DNA from: Nymphaea colorata
Lineage: Eukaryota > Streptophyta > Magnoliopsida > Nymphaeales > Nymphaeaceae
Assembly: GCF_008831285.2 (NCBI RefSeq)
Contig: NC_045139.1
Coordinates: 1,868,704-1,932,703, forward strand
Direction: 5' to 3'
Length of the DNA: 64,000 nt
Shown here: piece by piece, positions 1 to 11,400 of the stretch
Layout of the letters: each line of letters opens with the position of its first letter
Position numbering within the stretch: the first letter of the stretch is position 1
Position numbers and translations under genes: made by a program
Notes under the pieces: generated by a model
Told to the model about the DNA's origin: nothing
What the model saw: only the letters and a program-made list of their open reading frames with translations
Database searches by the model: none

Positions 1-59
1 TCCCATGCAATCCTAGCTAAACCAGCTTTAAACCACATTGTTGTCAATTTTAAGTGATA

Positions 60-263
60 TTAAACTAGTTCATCAGCTGATTTCTTTTTCGGCGGAATCC
101 CGTTTGACGACATACTGGTGTCCGTGTTGGGGGAAATTTTCAACCCCTGGCCTGGTTCATCAGTCTCGCAAGTACTGATTGATCTTTTACCTTTCTGAAC
201 AGCTTCTGGGGAACCACCATTACTTCTGGCAGCTTCAGTGAACTGTGCAGCAAGGGAAGCCAT
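60..263 (-). other. Possible terminal exon of an unrecognised gene
   Basis: A 67-codon open frame starts MASLAAQFTEAARSNGG and ends PPKKKSADELV. It is hydrophilic, with a basic PPKKK patch near the C-terminus, and its composition is more protein-like than the surrounding DNA. I recognise no domain. It may be the 3' exon of a gene whose other exons lie on this strand to the right, but no clean acceptor is visible just upstream of the ATG, so the start is uncertain. It could also be chance. Confidence 0.22.
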
Positions 264-391
264 GAAGGCATCATGAAGTGATATACGTACTTACAGTAAT
301 TCTGAGACGCCTTCGGCATTCTTTAGGATGGATACTCCTGCTACCATTGATTATATCAAAGAACTATGCAGGCTAGACAATGTTCAGAGGT
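246..391 (+). other. Possible internal exon, unidentified
   Basis: On the plus strand an acceptor-like TTACAG near 290-295 is followed by about 95 open bases (frame N-S-E-T-P-S-A-F-F) that run to CAG-AG/GTAATT near 391, a good donor. The peptide is about 31 residues and unrecognised. It overlaps the flank of the minus-strand ORF at 60-263, so at most one of the two is likely real. Confidence 0.15.
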
Positions 392-561
392 AATTGCAGA
401 GTGTGATCGCCCACAGCTAAGGCACTCCTGATGCTGTGTTTCACACGTGGTTGCATGAATTCGTATGCCGAGATTTCCTGGTTGTGTGACTTGTGTCACT
501 CATTCTTTATCCTGTAGAGTCAAAATATGTCAATTAAGGCTGTGCTATCACTTCTTCCAGT

Positions 562-679
562 GGGGCGTTTGGTAAGAAAAACGTTCTTTCTTGCCGAAAC
601 AGCCCTGCTGGAGGAGCGTCCTCCTAAATCAATTAGTTAAAATAACAAGTACAAAACTTGGTACAGAAACGAGCCCAAC
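562..679. mobile_element. Possible short MITE
   Basis: The motif TGGGGCGTTTGGTA begins near 562. An imperfect inverted counterpart (tggtacagaaacgagccca) ends near 679, giving a candidate element of about 117 bp. GGGGCGTTTGG-type termini are common in plant DNA transposons. The inverted repeats match only partly and I could not define a target duplication. Confidence 0.2.
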
Positions 680-680
680 A

Positions 681-1361
681 TCAAACTAACAAGGAAATGG
701 TCTCCACCGCCGGTTCAGTTTTACAAACCTCCAGGTTGTGAACGACGCTTGCGATTCGGCTGTATCTACGGGCAAAATTGAACATGCCTGCACAACTCTC
801 CTCCACCCATTGTTTTTCAAAACTTGTGGCTAGAAACCAGAAATATTTTGGACCAAAAATCAGCATTAATACAGCACAGCAGTTTATCAAGAGTTTCATT
901 TGCAGGCAACACGGAATCTCCCGTGGCCTCGTGGGATCCAAGGTAACAGATATCTCCATTGCATTGCTACCTTTTGCACCAAAAGCAATATGTTACCTAT
1001 CATATCTGCATAAATGAAAAACTTTAAGGCATATCTGAGCCGTTTGAAGATGAGGCCACTCATCTGCTGCAACACCAGTCACTGGCCACAATCTGATAAG
1101 CAGAGTGTCCTTTTCATTCCTAGCATTTGCAATGCAAGCATCTTCAAATTTTTTTCACAGTTCTTTTGTCTTCCCCTACGATATTTACATCAATGAAGTT
1201 AAACATGAACCTATTCCTTGAGGTCCGAAGGCCCCAAATAATAATGCCAAAATAAATCCTCCAACACACAGCGAGCCTCTCTTGAGACCATTAGTGAACC
1301 ACCACGTGAGGCCTTCAACCAAGCTTTGAAAAATGAAGAGGTTCTTCTGGAACTTGGCCAT
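681..1361 (-). other. Gene-like remnant with two short hydrophobic ORFs
   Basis: Two minus-strand frames look more protein-like than background. The first (1361 to 1185, 58 codons) starts MAKFQKNLFIFQ and includes a WWFTNGLKRG segment followed by a glycine/leucine-rich hydrophobic stretch, as in a membrane protein. The second (959 to 681, 92 codons) holds a hydrophobic helix (INCCAVLMLIFG) and then a hydrophilic tail. Between them the frame breaks repeatedly. I cannot assign a family. Either exons of a membrane protein separated by introns or a decayed copy would fit. Confidence 0.25.
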
Positions 1362-1439
1362 AAAGAAAAACTACGATCCTATTGATGATATTGAAATTCC
1401 ATCTGGTTATCCACTTTCACCTTCTCTTTTCATAATTTG

Positions 1440-2481
1440 ATTCAGTTTTTGCGCCTTATATATATATATGCCGTGCAGGAAAGGGCCCTACCCTTGCCGA
1501 ATGATTTTTGGACAAGCCTTCTCGTTGTTCTCAAGCGAGTTTCTTAATCTATATTTGCTATTCTTCGCGAAAATGAGATGGTGTATAATCTTGTTGGTCA
1601 GTCCAATGTTGGTTGTGTTGACATTGTTAGGCTGATAATGACTTTTATTATGTCCAACTTGATTATGTTTCTAATATCTAATGACAGAAACATTGGCGAT
1701 GAATTCGCTTTTGATAGATGTGCTTTCTGAAGTTCTACTAATAGAAGATTTCAATCAGATTTAAATGTCTGAAAGAACGCATGCAATGCGTTGTTACTAA
1801 TTTAAATGTTGACCATGCCAGAGTCATTAACTGGCTTAAACACTAGTTTTTCTATGACAACACTCAAAGCTATGCACAATCCAAACTCATAATTCAATTG
1901 AATATGAAGAAACGATGGCTTAAACACAAGTGTTCGTGAACATGTAGTTGCCAATCACAGCCTTCAGGCTTGATGAATTACGTATTGCTGAAAATCTAGT
2001 TTCAGCTTCTAATAACAGTTTTCAGTCTTTCTAAGGAATTATTTGAGTTATTGATGGTCGGGCAACAAACCATATATATGGTGAATATTTTCCTGACTGA
2101 TTGTCATTGACTCATTCACTAAGCTAGCTTTTGTAAATTTTTGGAACTTTTAACTCATATTAATCAAACGTTTGTGTGTGTGTGCGTGTGCGTGTGTGTA
2201 TATATATGTATATATATATTGTATGTATATATATTGTATGTATATATATATTGTAAACAAAATGTGGGTGCCCTAACTGTGCGTTCATTAATGCTAATTT
2301 AACATGAATTAATAATTTTATAACAAAATTGGTCTTTTTAATACCAAAATTTTGATGTTATAAGAGTCGTTTTTTTATTACTATAATTTTACAAAGTAAG
2401 ATTGAAAAAAATGATTTAATAATTAATTTTAATAGGTTAGTTTCTTTGTTTCTTACCAATGTGGTCTGATATTTATCAACT

Positions 2482-2516
<35 letters not shown>

Positions 2517-2520
2517 GACA
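1440..2520. repeat. Duplicated non-coding block, copy 1
   Basis: This stretch matches 5540-7160 in the same orientation. Shared landmarks are the CCGTGCAGGAAAGGGCCC motif (near 1470 and 5657), TATTTGCTATTCTTCGCG (near 1553 and 5769), the AGATTTCAATCAGATTTAAATGT segment and the ACCAATGTGGTCTGATATTTATCA segment (near 2455 and 7140). No continuous coding frame survives in either copy. A CAGGAAAGGGCCC acceptor-like site hints at an old exon, but I cannot identify it. It ends in a (TA)n run at 2484-2514. Confidence 0.7.
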
Positions 2521-2539
2521 TTGTCATGGGAGAAACATG

Positions 2540-3060
2540 GTCGTGTTTCCTACATTTCTTATGTCACTGCTGGCCTTGACGAAGACAATCCTTCCTCTCT
2601 ACCTCTTTTGCTTTTATCAGCTTTCTGGCTTTGCCCGCATGCTAGAAAACTGTACTAACCGAAGAAAGGAAAAAGAAACGGTCTTTGAAAAGCTAAAATT
2701 TATCGAGTTGTAAGAGAATTCAAGTTTTACCTGACTGCATCGGAGATCTTCAGTCACTCACTGGGCTTCTCATGGAAAACACGTCGTTGGTGGAACCGCC
2801 GGTGTCAGTAGGATGCCCGAGGAAGCTGGAGATTTTACATCTTGGTTCTTGCGAGCGGCTTGAAAGATTGCCATCTTCCATTGGAAATTTACAGAACCTG
2901 AGATAGCTTCTCCTTGATGGCACTAGTGTCGGGGAGCTACCAACCTCAATAGCATCATTACAAAGGTTAGAATTGCTGTCATTAGTAAGAGGATGCAGAA
3001 GACTCAAACACTTGCCAATTGGACTAAGGGAAAGGTTGCTTTCCCGTAGATTGACAAGTA
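2540..3060 (+). pseudogene. Inverted TNL LRR pseudogene fragment
   Basis: In plus orientation, opposite to every other TNL here, this fragment resembles the LRR exon of TNL-A (8440-9999). The segment ending TVFEKLKFIEL at 2680-2712 matches the start of the TNL-A LRR (VFEKLKVLDL). It is followed by a deletion and then, from about 2742, by the last LRRs (SLTGLLMENTSLVEPP, ILHLGSCERLERLPSS, GCRRLKHLPIGLRE). An in-frame TAG interrupts the frame near 2904, after QNLR, and the proline-rich change at VEPPVS departs from the LRR consensus. It is a non-functional relic of a TNL-A-type gene left by deletion and inversion. Confidence 0.85.
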
Positions 3061-3199
3061 AAGAAAAATCTCAACTAATTCATGAACATACATTTGCAAG
3101 AATTTGGGCAGAACTCAAATAACACTTACAAGAAATTGCAAGAACATACACAAGATATCTTGTTTTTACTGATGTCAGCAGAACTCGATAGCGTCAGTA

Positions 3200-5400
3200 A
3201 AAGGCAGTCTACATTATGTTACTGAAACTTTCAATAACATTTGGTGGCAAGTAAAAGAGGAAAGGGGTTCTGAGCATGACGATTAATAGGTCCAACATAT
3301 TCCAAACTTCAAATAGCAAAGAGAAAAAACAAAACTAAGTCAAGCAAAGGAAAAGGTACATAATATGGAAGGCTTCCATGAGAAAAAGGAATCAACGTGA
3401 CTGTTTCATTCTTTTTGAGTAGTAGATGTCAACTATGTAGTTCATAATACCCTTTCTTTTAAGATGAAGCCATCACAGTAATGTTTATTTACCCCATACA
3501 TAAAGCCAAACATGTGAAGTAACCTAAATAACATAAATATGCTATAGAAAAGATAACAAGGAAGGCCATGTGACCGACACGTCAAGTTGGAAACCTGGAG
3601 CCCAATGTTATTAAAATCGGCTTCAATTCTGTGCAGTACTTTGCCGGTTCGATACAGTGGCCAATTCAAAGGACTCTAAAAATCGGCTTGTTTAACTAAG
3701 AATCGGTTGGGTGAATCGGGCGATTCCATGTGAATCTTCCGATTCTGACGTTTAAAATAAGTTCATGTGATGCCCCAACGGCAAAAAAAAAAAAAAAAAA
3801 AAGAAGAAAAGAAAAGAAAAGAAAAATCACGTGACGCTGTACAATTTTCTTTTCATTAGTCATTATTTTTGTTTTTTCCTCCTTCGTGGCGTGCGTGCAT
3901 GATCGCATTTTTTCAACTTTCATTATTCATTGCATCCTCCTACAGCCGGGGCTTAGACAAATATATTTTGACCACATGCTCCAGTGATAATTTAAAATTG
4001 ATCACTATTTGGACCGAATGTACTTCCTATGAAATCACCATCTAACATGTGATTTAGTTTGTTGAGTATCTTATTTCATTTGGTCTTATGTGTTGTTCTT
4101 CATGAAACAATAAAGTTCCTACATTAATTTTTGTAATATTTTGCTTATTTTGTTGTTTTTGTCAAATTTTGTTTGATTAACTCATTAATAAAAATTCATT
4201 TTTAACAAATCTGATTCGTTAACGATTCCGATTCTAATTTGATTCATTGAATCACTATGTCTTCTGTCTTCCTGTTTCGATTCAGATAACCATGTTGACA
4301 ATATTGCTAAAGATCCATGTTTGGGGCCACAACATTTAATTTGCTCCCTTAAGCATTAGCTGCCGTTTCTCTTAAAATTTTATTGATGCACAAGAATTTT
4401 ACTGAGCAGAGGAGTAACTTTTTCATATATGTGCGGTTTATAAGTGGTTCATCAAACATTGAAAAAACTACCCTGCTTCACAGGATGAGTTCGGTATAAT
4501 TTAACCAAGAAAAAATTTCCAGGTAAAAATTTGAGGCCCGTTAGGGCTGTCGCCATTACTCTGGTGTTTCTTTCTACCTGTTGGAGAAGTGTAGCAGAAG
4601 CAGTTGAGGTGCATCTTCTTTTCAAAGCGATTCTCTTCAGATGTGCATGTAACAAATATGCACCAAAAGGGAGAAGAGGTGTTTCTGAAATTTTTTACAA
4701 AGCAGTGGACATTGTAGACTCTTTCTTTCATAATATTTTTACCCTTTCAAAAAGTTTCTTTTTGTATTTTAATAAGTAGCGTTTATAAAGGCATAGTTAC
4801 GAGGTTCACCTTTTCTTTAAAAATATTTTTTACCATAAATCTAAGGATTTAAGACCGGTTTCTACCATAATTTTGAAATATTTAAAGCACAAACATTTTT
4901 GACAAATCTTTATGTTTTTAAATATCGTTAAACTTGAGGGAGACAATTATCGATTAGGTTAGAGAGGCCTGCATGTAGGGACAATGGTCACAATACACCT
5001 TTAACTCAATGATGCTTTCTTAAATGGATCGATGATCTGAATCGGCTGATTTAGCCTGGCCGGCCCATGCAACCATATCCGGCTTCTAGTTTAAATAAAA
5101 TAAATAATAATCATCATCATCAGTGCATTGTCATTTTTAAAATATTCAGATCATAAGTTCAATGTAGTCCACATACAGATCGATTCCCTGCCCTTTTCCG
5201 TGATCTTCATCTCCATACACTTTTAGACTAATTTGTTAATATTTACATTTGCATTTTAACAGTGAATATATATATATATAGTCTGAACCACAGGTCTAAC
5301 AATGTTTATGTGGATTTCAAATCAAACACTGCCTTAGTATTTGCAACGTTATGTTGTTGAGGAAGTGACAGACCAAATCTCGGCAGGAAGACTGAAGATG
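3200..5400. repeat. Duplicated TNL 5'-flank block, copy 1
   Basis: The block matches 17160-18640 almost collinearly: the GAAGGCTTCCATGAGAAAAAGGAAT segment, the CATAAAGCCAAACATGTG segment, the ATTGAAAAAACTACCCTGCTT segment and the ACCACAGGTCTAACAATGTTT segment. Positions 3766-4010 also match 12936-13150, just upstream of TNL-A. It therefore looks like the upstream flank of a minus-strand TNL whose body (once left of 3200) is gone apart from the inverted LRR fragment. Besides an A-rich tract at 3782-3830 I see no gene in it. Confidence 0.65.
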
Positions 5401-5539
5401 AGGGACAATTTATTAATCTTGCAGTTGTTGTATTTGAAAAGACCTTTTTTTATGTTGAAATAGTTGCTGACAAATCTACTTGATGTTCTTGGCAAGGAAA
5501 TCATTTCGAACATTCCAAGTGCGACCTAATTAAACCTCT

Positions 5540-5599
5540 TCTTTCATTTTTTAATTCAGTTTTTGCGCATTACATATGCCATTTCCAATAACTGATAAC

Positions 5600-5654
<55 letters not shown>

Positions 5655-6731
5655 GCTGCCGTGCAGGAAAGGGCCCTACCCTTGCCGGATGACATTTTTG
5701 CGTGGTCGAGTTTCTTCTGGTAAAGTCGACGACCACGAACCAGATGATATTAACTTTCGTAATCTATATTTGCTATTCTTCGCGAAGATGAGATTACGTA
5801 TAACCTTGTTGGTCAGTCCAATGTTGATTGTTTTGACATTGTTAGTAATTGTCACAAATATAATTCTTGTGTTTTTAACGGCAAGATTTTTATTTTTTTT
5901 TTGTAGTTTTCGACAAAGGGAAATCTTGAAAAAGACTAAAAAAAACATAAAAATAATAAAAAAATTATGTATAAGTGAAATAAATCAGAAATTAATAAGA
6001 TAGCATGAACAATACTATATAAAATCAATTAAAGGAATGTTTTAACGATGATAAAAATGATGAGAAATAATTTAATCTATGTTTAAATTTGACATGATAA
6101 TATCAATGCTAAAAAATAGAATCATGAAAAAAGGTGAAAATAATGCGATAATAACACAATGATATTTTCCCATTTTTCATAATATTTCAATTTTTCTTTT
6201 TCTTATATTTTAGGTTTTATCGTGACATTTTCACAAATGTCACGATATCTGTCATTGATAATGACTTCTATTGAAACATTTGTGATGAATTCGCTTTTGA
6301 TAGATGTGCTTCCGGAAGTTCTACTGATCGAAGATTTCAATCAGATTTAAATGTCAACTAATTTAAATGCGGACTACGTCAGAGCCGATAACTGGCTTGA
6401 ACACTAGTTTTCAAAACCATAAACAATCCAAACTCATTACTCAATTGAATATGAAGAAACTATGGCTTAAACACAAGTGCTCATGAACATATGGTTGCTA
6501 ATCACAGCCTTGAGGAATATATGTATTGCTGAAAATCTCGTTTCAGTTTCAAATAATAGTTTACCGTCTTTCGAAGGTATTATTTGAGTTATTGATGGTG
6601 GGGCAACAGACCATGTATATGGTTAATATTTTCTTGACTCAAACTGTTATTGGCTCATTCACTAAGCTAGCTTTTGTAAATTCTTTGAACTTTTAATATA
6701 TTTTAGGTTCTCTCAAAATGTGTATCGGTTC

Positions 6732-6823
<92 letters not shown>

Positions 6824-7160
6824 GAGCTTTAAATTTGTGTTAAAAAGTAGTTTTAAACAAAATATGGGCCCTAATTATGTGTTTATAAACGCTAATTTGA
6901 CATTAATCATATCTTAGTTCAAATTATTTTGTAAAAAAATTGTCTTTTTAATACCAAAATTTTGATGTTATCAGAGTTGTCCATTTTTTTATTATTATAA
7001 AAACATTAATAAGATTTAAAAATGAGCTACCTTAATATATGGTTTTCACCAAATTACTGTTAAGATCATATTTACAAAGTTAGATTGTAATAAAAATGAT
7101 TTAATAATTATTTTTAATAGGTCAGTTTTTTTGTTTCCTACCAATGTGGTCTGATATTTA
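5540..7160. repeat. Duplicated non-coding block, copy 2
   Basis: Copy 2 of the block at 1440-2520, enlarged by AT-rich insertions. It contains two long (TA)n runs at 5603-5649 and about 6731-6825. A 116-codon frame at 5653-6003 is mostly hydrophobic or lysine-rich low-complexity sequence and is broken in the sister copy, so I do not call it a gene. Confidence 0.65.
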
Positions 7161-8439
7161 TCATGGATTGGGGAGCGAGTCCCACGCACCATCCTGCAAT
7201 AAATATGTTCCCTAAAAAGAAGGTAGAAGTTGGGTATTTTGGATATTTTTTAAAAAAGAAATGTTATTTTTAACCTTTAAATTTTAATTTAGTAGCTCCT
7301 TTTGTCCTTATAACAAGATTCTCTTTTTATTGACAAGGTTCATTTTGGTCATTGAACACACTGGTTCACAATATTTTGTGCACCAAGGATTAATAGAACC
7401 AGCTTCTCAAAAAATGGTTACTTGCAAAATGGTAGGGATGCAACGAATCAGACAAATAGTCGAAAACAAAAACTGCTATACACATCAGTTTCTCCCACAA
7501 AAAAAAAAAGGATACAGAACAGATGAAGGCGCAGAGAAGACTATCTCAATCTGGAAAAAAGAAAAGAAAAAAACTACTGCCTACCTTCAAAAAAAAAATC
7601 ACTCGTAGAGGGACTACGAAAACGAAAAGCCTGCTATATACCAGTTTATGTGCGAGAAATTCAACCAGCATCATTTCTGCCATGAAGAACACCATACTGA
7701 TTGCACAAGAAAACGTTAAGAATTCTTAGATTGTACATTAATTTTATTTCTGATTGCGATCAATATCGTAGTTGCTTTCAATAAAACTCATTACATATAT
7801 GACCAGTATAGTTGATTGGGTAACAATCAAACTTGGAGCAACATATTTAAATGAATTTGCTAAATATGGCATTTATATCGCTATCATGACCCACGACTTT
7901 GGATTATCTTAAATCCTATAAATTAAGATCCTCAGTACTTGTTAGATTTTGGAGATTCAAGCGTTGTAGTCAAATTTGATTAAAACTAAACTAAAGTATT
8001 ATATTGTCATTATTCGCCGCCACCTTTCCGTTTTCTACCGTCTTTCACAACTGCATTGCTAACAAACTAAATTGTGAGAAAAGAAAGTGAAAACAGATCA
8101 AAATGGGATTTCAGTATCATCAACAAGATCACACGGTGAAGGTTGAATTAGATTGAACGTGGATTTCAAATCATTAATTACCAGGAAATCAAGTAGATTT
8201 ATTTGCAGTGCGGTTGAATTAGATTGGACAAGGATTTCATCTCCTTAATTGTCAGGAATATCAAAGGCTCTTCTGATACATTAATTCCAAGACGCGTAAA
8301 CTGTCCCTCATCTGCATTCTTCCTCGTGAGATTGGCCTCTCGCTTTCCCTGTAAACGGACCTCCCATTTGTCACAGTCCATCTATTAAGCTAGCCCTTTG
8401 TTCTTCACGCACCAATTCCTTCAAGCGCATGTAGATGAA
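7160..8439. other. 3' flank of TNL-A, no gene seen
   Basis: AT-rich sequence between the duplicated block and the TNL-A stop codon. Short A-rich runs (7500-7512, 7590) and low-complexity open frames are present. I see no conserved domain, RNA gene or transposon terminus. The part just before 8440 would hold the TNL-A 3' UTR. Confidence 0.5.
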
Positions 8440-11400
8440 TTACTTGATACGTTTTTTTGCTTGCTGTTCTTCTCTTAGGACAGTCAGGTCCTCCCTTAGA
8501 CCAGTTGGCAAGTGCTCGAGTCTTCTGCATCCTCTTACCGACAACAGTTGCAGCTTTTGCAATGATGCTATTGAACTCGGTAGCAGCTCATCAATATTGG
8601 TGCCATCAAGGATAAGCTCAGTCAGGTCTCCCAATTTCCCAATGGATGATGGCAATCTCTCAAGCTGCTTGCAAGAACCAAGATGTAGGATCTTCAACTT
8701 CCCCAAACATCCCACTGACTCTGGCAGGTCCACCAGTGATGTGTTTTCCAAGAGAAGCTTAGTGAGTGATTCAAGACCTCCAACGCTATCTGGTAAATTT
8801 TCAATCCCGTTACAATGTGAAAGGTTCAAGCTTTGAAGTTTTTTCAGCGATCCTATAGCGTTGGGCAGTCCTGTGATCGATGGACAGTTGGAGATGGAAA
8901 GGTCTTCCAGAAGGCATAAGCCTGCAATCCATTCCGGTACTTCTGCTAGCAGTTTGCAGTCATTCAGATGCAATGTCCGAAGTCTTTCTTGGAGAAAACA
9001 AATGGAGAATGGCAACTTTCCTATACTTGTTCCTGAAAGATAAAGCTTTTCTAACAGGCGCTTATCTTGGGCCATCACCGACTCGTCCACAGAGCAAGCG
9101 TTTGATACCTGCGAGTCACTTTGGAGCATCCAGTTCAACAAATCAGATAAGCTAACCTTAGGCCCTTCCGGTTCAAGAACCCTTTCCCTCTCTCGCGCTT
9201 CTTTCAACTTGGGGCAATTGGAAGCGTCGAGTACAACGAGGGATCCCAGTTTACCAATGCAGTCGGGCAGCTCCTTCAACTTCTTGCAGCGACTCATACT
9301 CAATAACACCAACTTCTTGAGAAGCGCAATGGACTCGTGGATCTTAACCAGATTATCACAGCGATCCAGCACCAATTTCTCTAAGCCAGGAGATGCAGAT
9401 AGATCAGGAGTGATGGTAAGCTCATTGCAGGCAGTCAGATCAAGAACTTTCAATTTTTCAAAGACTATTTCTTTCACCATTCTTCGCTCGATAAGCTTTT
9501 CTGGCGTGGCAGAAACCAGACATAGACAAAGGAGGACGAAAGGAGCCAATGTCGTCGGTAAGGGCACCGCGGTGGACGTGAGAAATGTGAGAAACATAAG
9601 CGGCAGTGACATAAGTGACGCAAGAAAAATGGCTATGCGTCTCGTAGGCCACCCTTGATTTCTTTTCACTTTGACGATGCTGCTGTATGAGAGATCGAGA
9701 GCCACAACTTCCTTTAAATGAAAATCAGGTGGAAGTGATTTGAACGGGCACCGTTGCCACTGCAGCAACTTGATACGTTTAGGCATTCTTCTGCATCTAC
9801 CCTTTAAGTCGACATGATTGATCATAAGCAGTCTAAGTCTGTCCATAGAGGCAAAATCAGCAGCTTCCACGAGTCTCTTATCGTCGCTATCTGTGTCATC
9901 ATCATGATTAGGGGCATTAATAAGAACATTATCATGTTCTTCACGCTCTGCCTTGTCATTTCCTTTGATAAGTCCGATTGCTTCTATCTTACTTGTTCCC
10001 TTATCAACCAAAAAAAAAAAAATTCAGATAGTTGCATGCAGTTTATAAAACACGATTTTATTGCGTTCTATTGATAAATAAATTCATAATTGGGGTGTGT
10101 GTGTGTGTGTACACATGCATGTTTGTGTCTGCGTGTTCCATTGAGACTGAACTTACGAGCATTGGTTTCCAAAAAATTCTTATTCACATTTTCCCTTTCC
10201 CTAAACATTAGTTTTCTCTTTCTATTTCAGAATAAACAAACTTTCTCATTAGTACTCGTGAAAAAATCCCTGATTAAAACCCAAAAATCATTCTAATTGT
10301 GACAAAGAACTAACCGCACTTGGGCCAATCTAATTTCTTAAATCTATGTACATATTTCAGCGAGCTTCATGTGAAGATCCACCTCTGGTTGGAAGCACTT
10401 CAGTTGCAGTAACAAAACCTTGCACCTGCTCCAAATGCTCTTGCATTCCCATTTGAAAAAGAAAAAAGGAAGTGAAAGAAAACGAGGAAGGTTGTAATGT
10501 TACCTTTCGCTGTTTTAGCACATCCATTATATCTTGTTGCTTCCACAGCCTACTACGCCATTCCGGTCCTGTCCCAGGTTCTTCTTCAACTATACGCCTT
10601 CCCATTTCTTGCAGTATCTTGGGCATCTCCAGTTTATCATTAATTATTTTTATGAGAGATTTGTGAATAAGAGCTTTAATCGAAAGCCTTGAAGAAAAGC
10701 CACAAGCATCCCATATATGAATCGCAGTTTCTTGATCGATTCCACTAAAAAAGCACGCAACATCAAGGAAAATGGATCTCTGATCACTATCAGTTAGACG
10801 GTCGTAGCTTACCTTTAGCGTTGTGTAAAGTCGGTCATCACGAAGCCCCTTCAAGGACCTCAAGATCATTCCTTCATCCCACTGATCCTTTGCATCTCCG
10901 TTATTATACAAAGTTGATGCAAGGATTTTGATAGCTAATGGTAAACCTTCAAGGGCCCTAACTATTCTCTTGGATAGCTCCTCATATCCATCAGCTGGAG
11001 ATTTTTTTCCAAAAGCATGCCAACTGAAAAGCTGGAGAGATTCAATTTCATCCAGCGGTGTCAGCAGCATGTAGATCTTATGTTTTTCCCAATCAGGAAG
11101 AGCGAGCGTTCCCTTATCCCTTGTGGTGACAATGATTCTGCTGCCTTGCTGGAACCACGCCCATTTCCCAGCTAGTGCTTGAACTTGTTCTACACCATCA
11201 ACATCATCAAGAACAATCAACACCTTCTTATTCCCATAAAGCCTTCGGAGCATGCCAGTTCCTTCACTGGTACTGCATATCGTCCTTCGATCTTTGGAAA
11301 TTTCAAACACCAAATCACGTTGTATGTTGACGAGTCCTTCTGGTCCCGCTGTTTTTTTGCTGATACCCTCTATGAAGCAGTGGAACTGAAATCGTGTTTT

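Noticed and set aside
5653-6003. 116-codon hydrophobic/lysine-rich frame
   Set aside because: Broken in the sister copy at 1470-1750 and ending in A-rich low complexity.
6720-6917. Frames encoding long YIYIYI runs here and at 22319, 62145, 62441 and 62850
   Set aside because: They are translations of (TA)n microsatellites.
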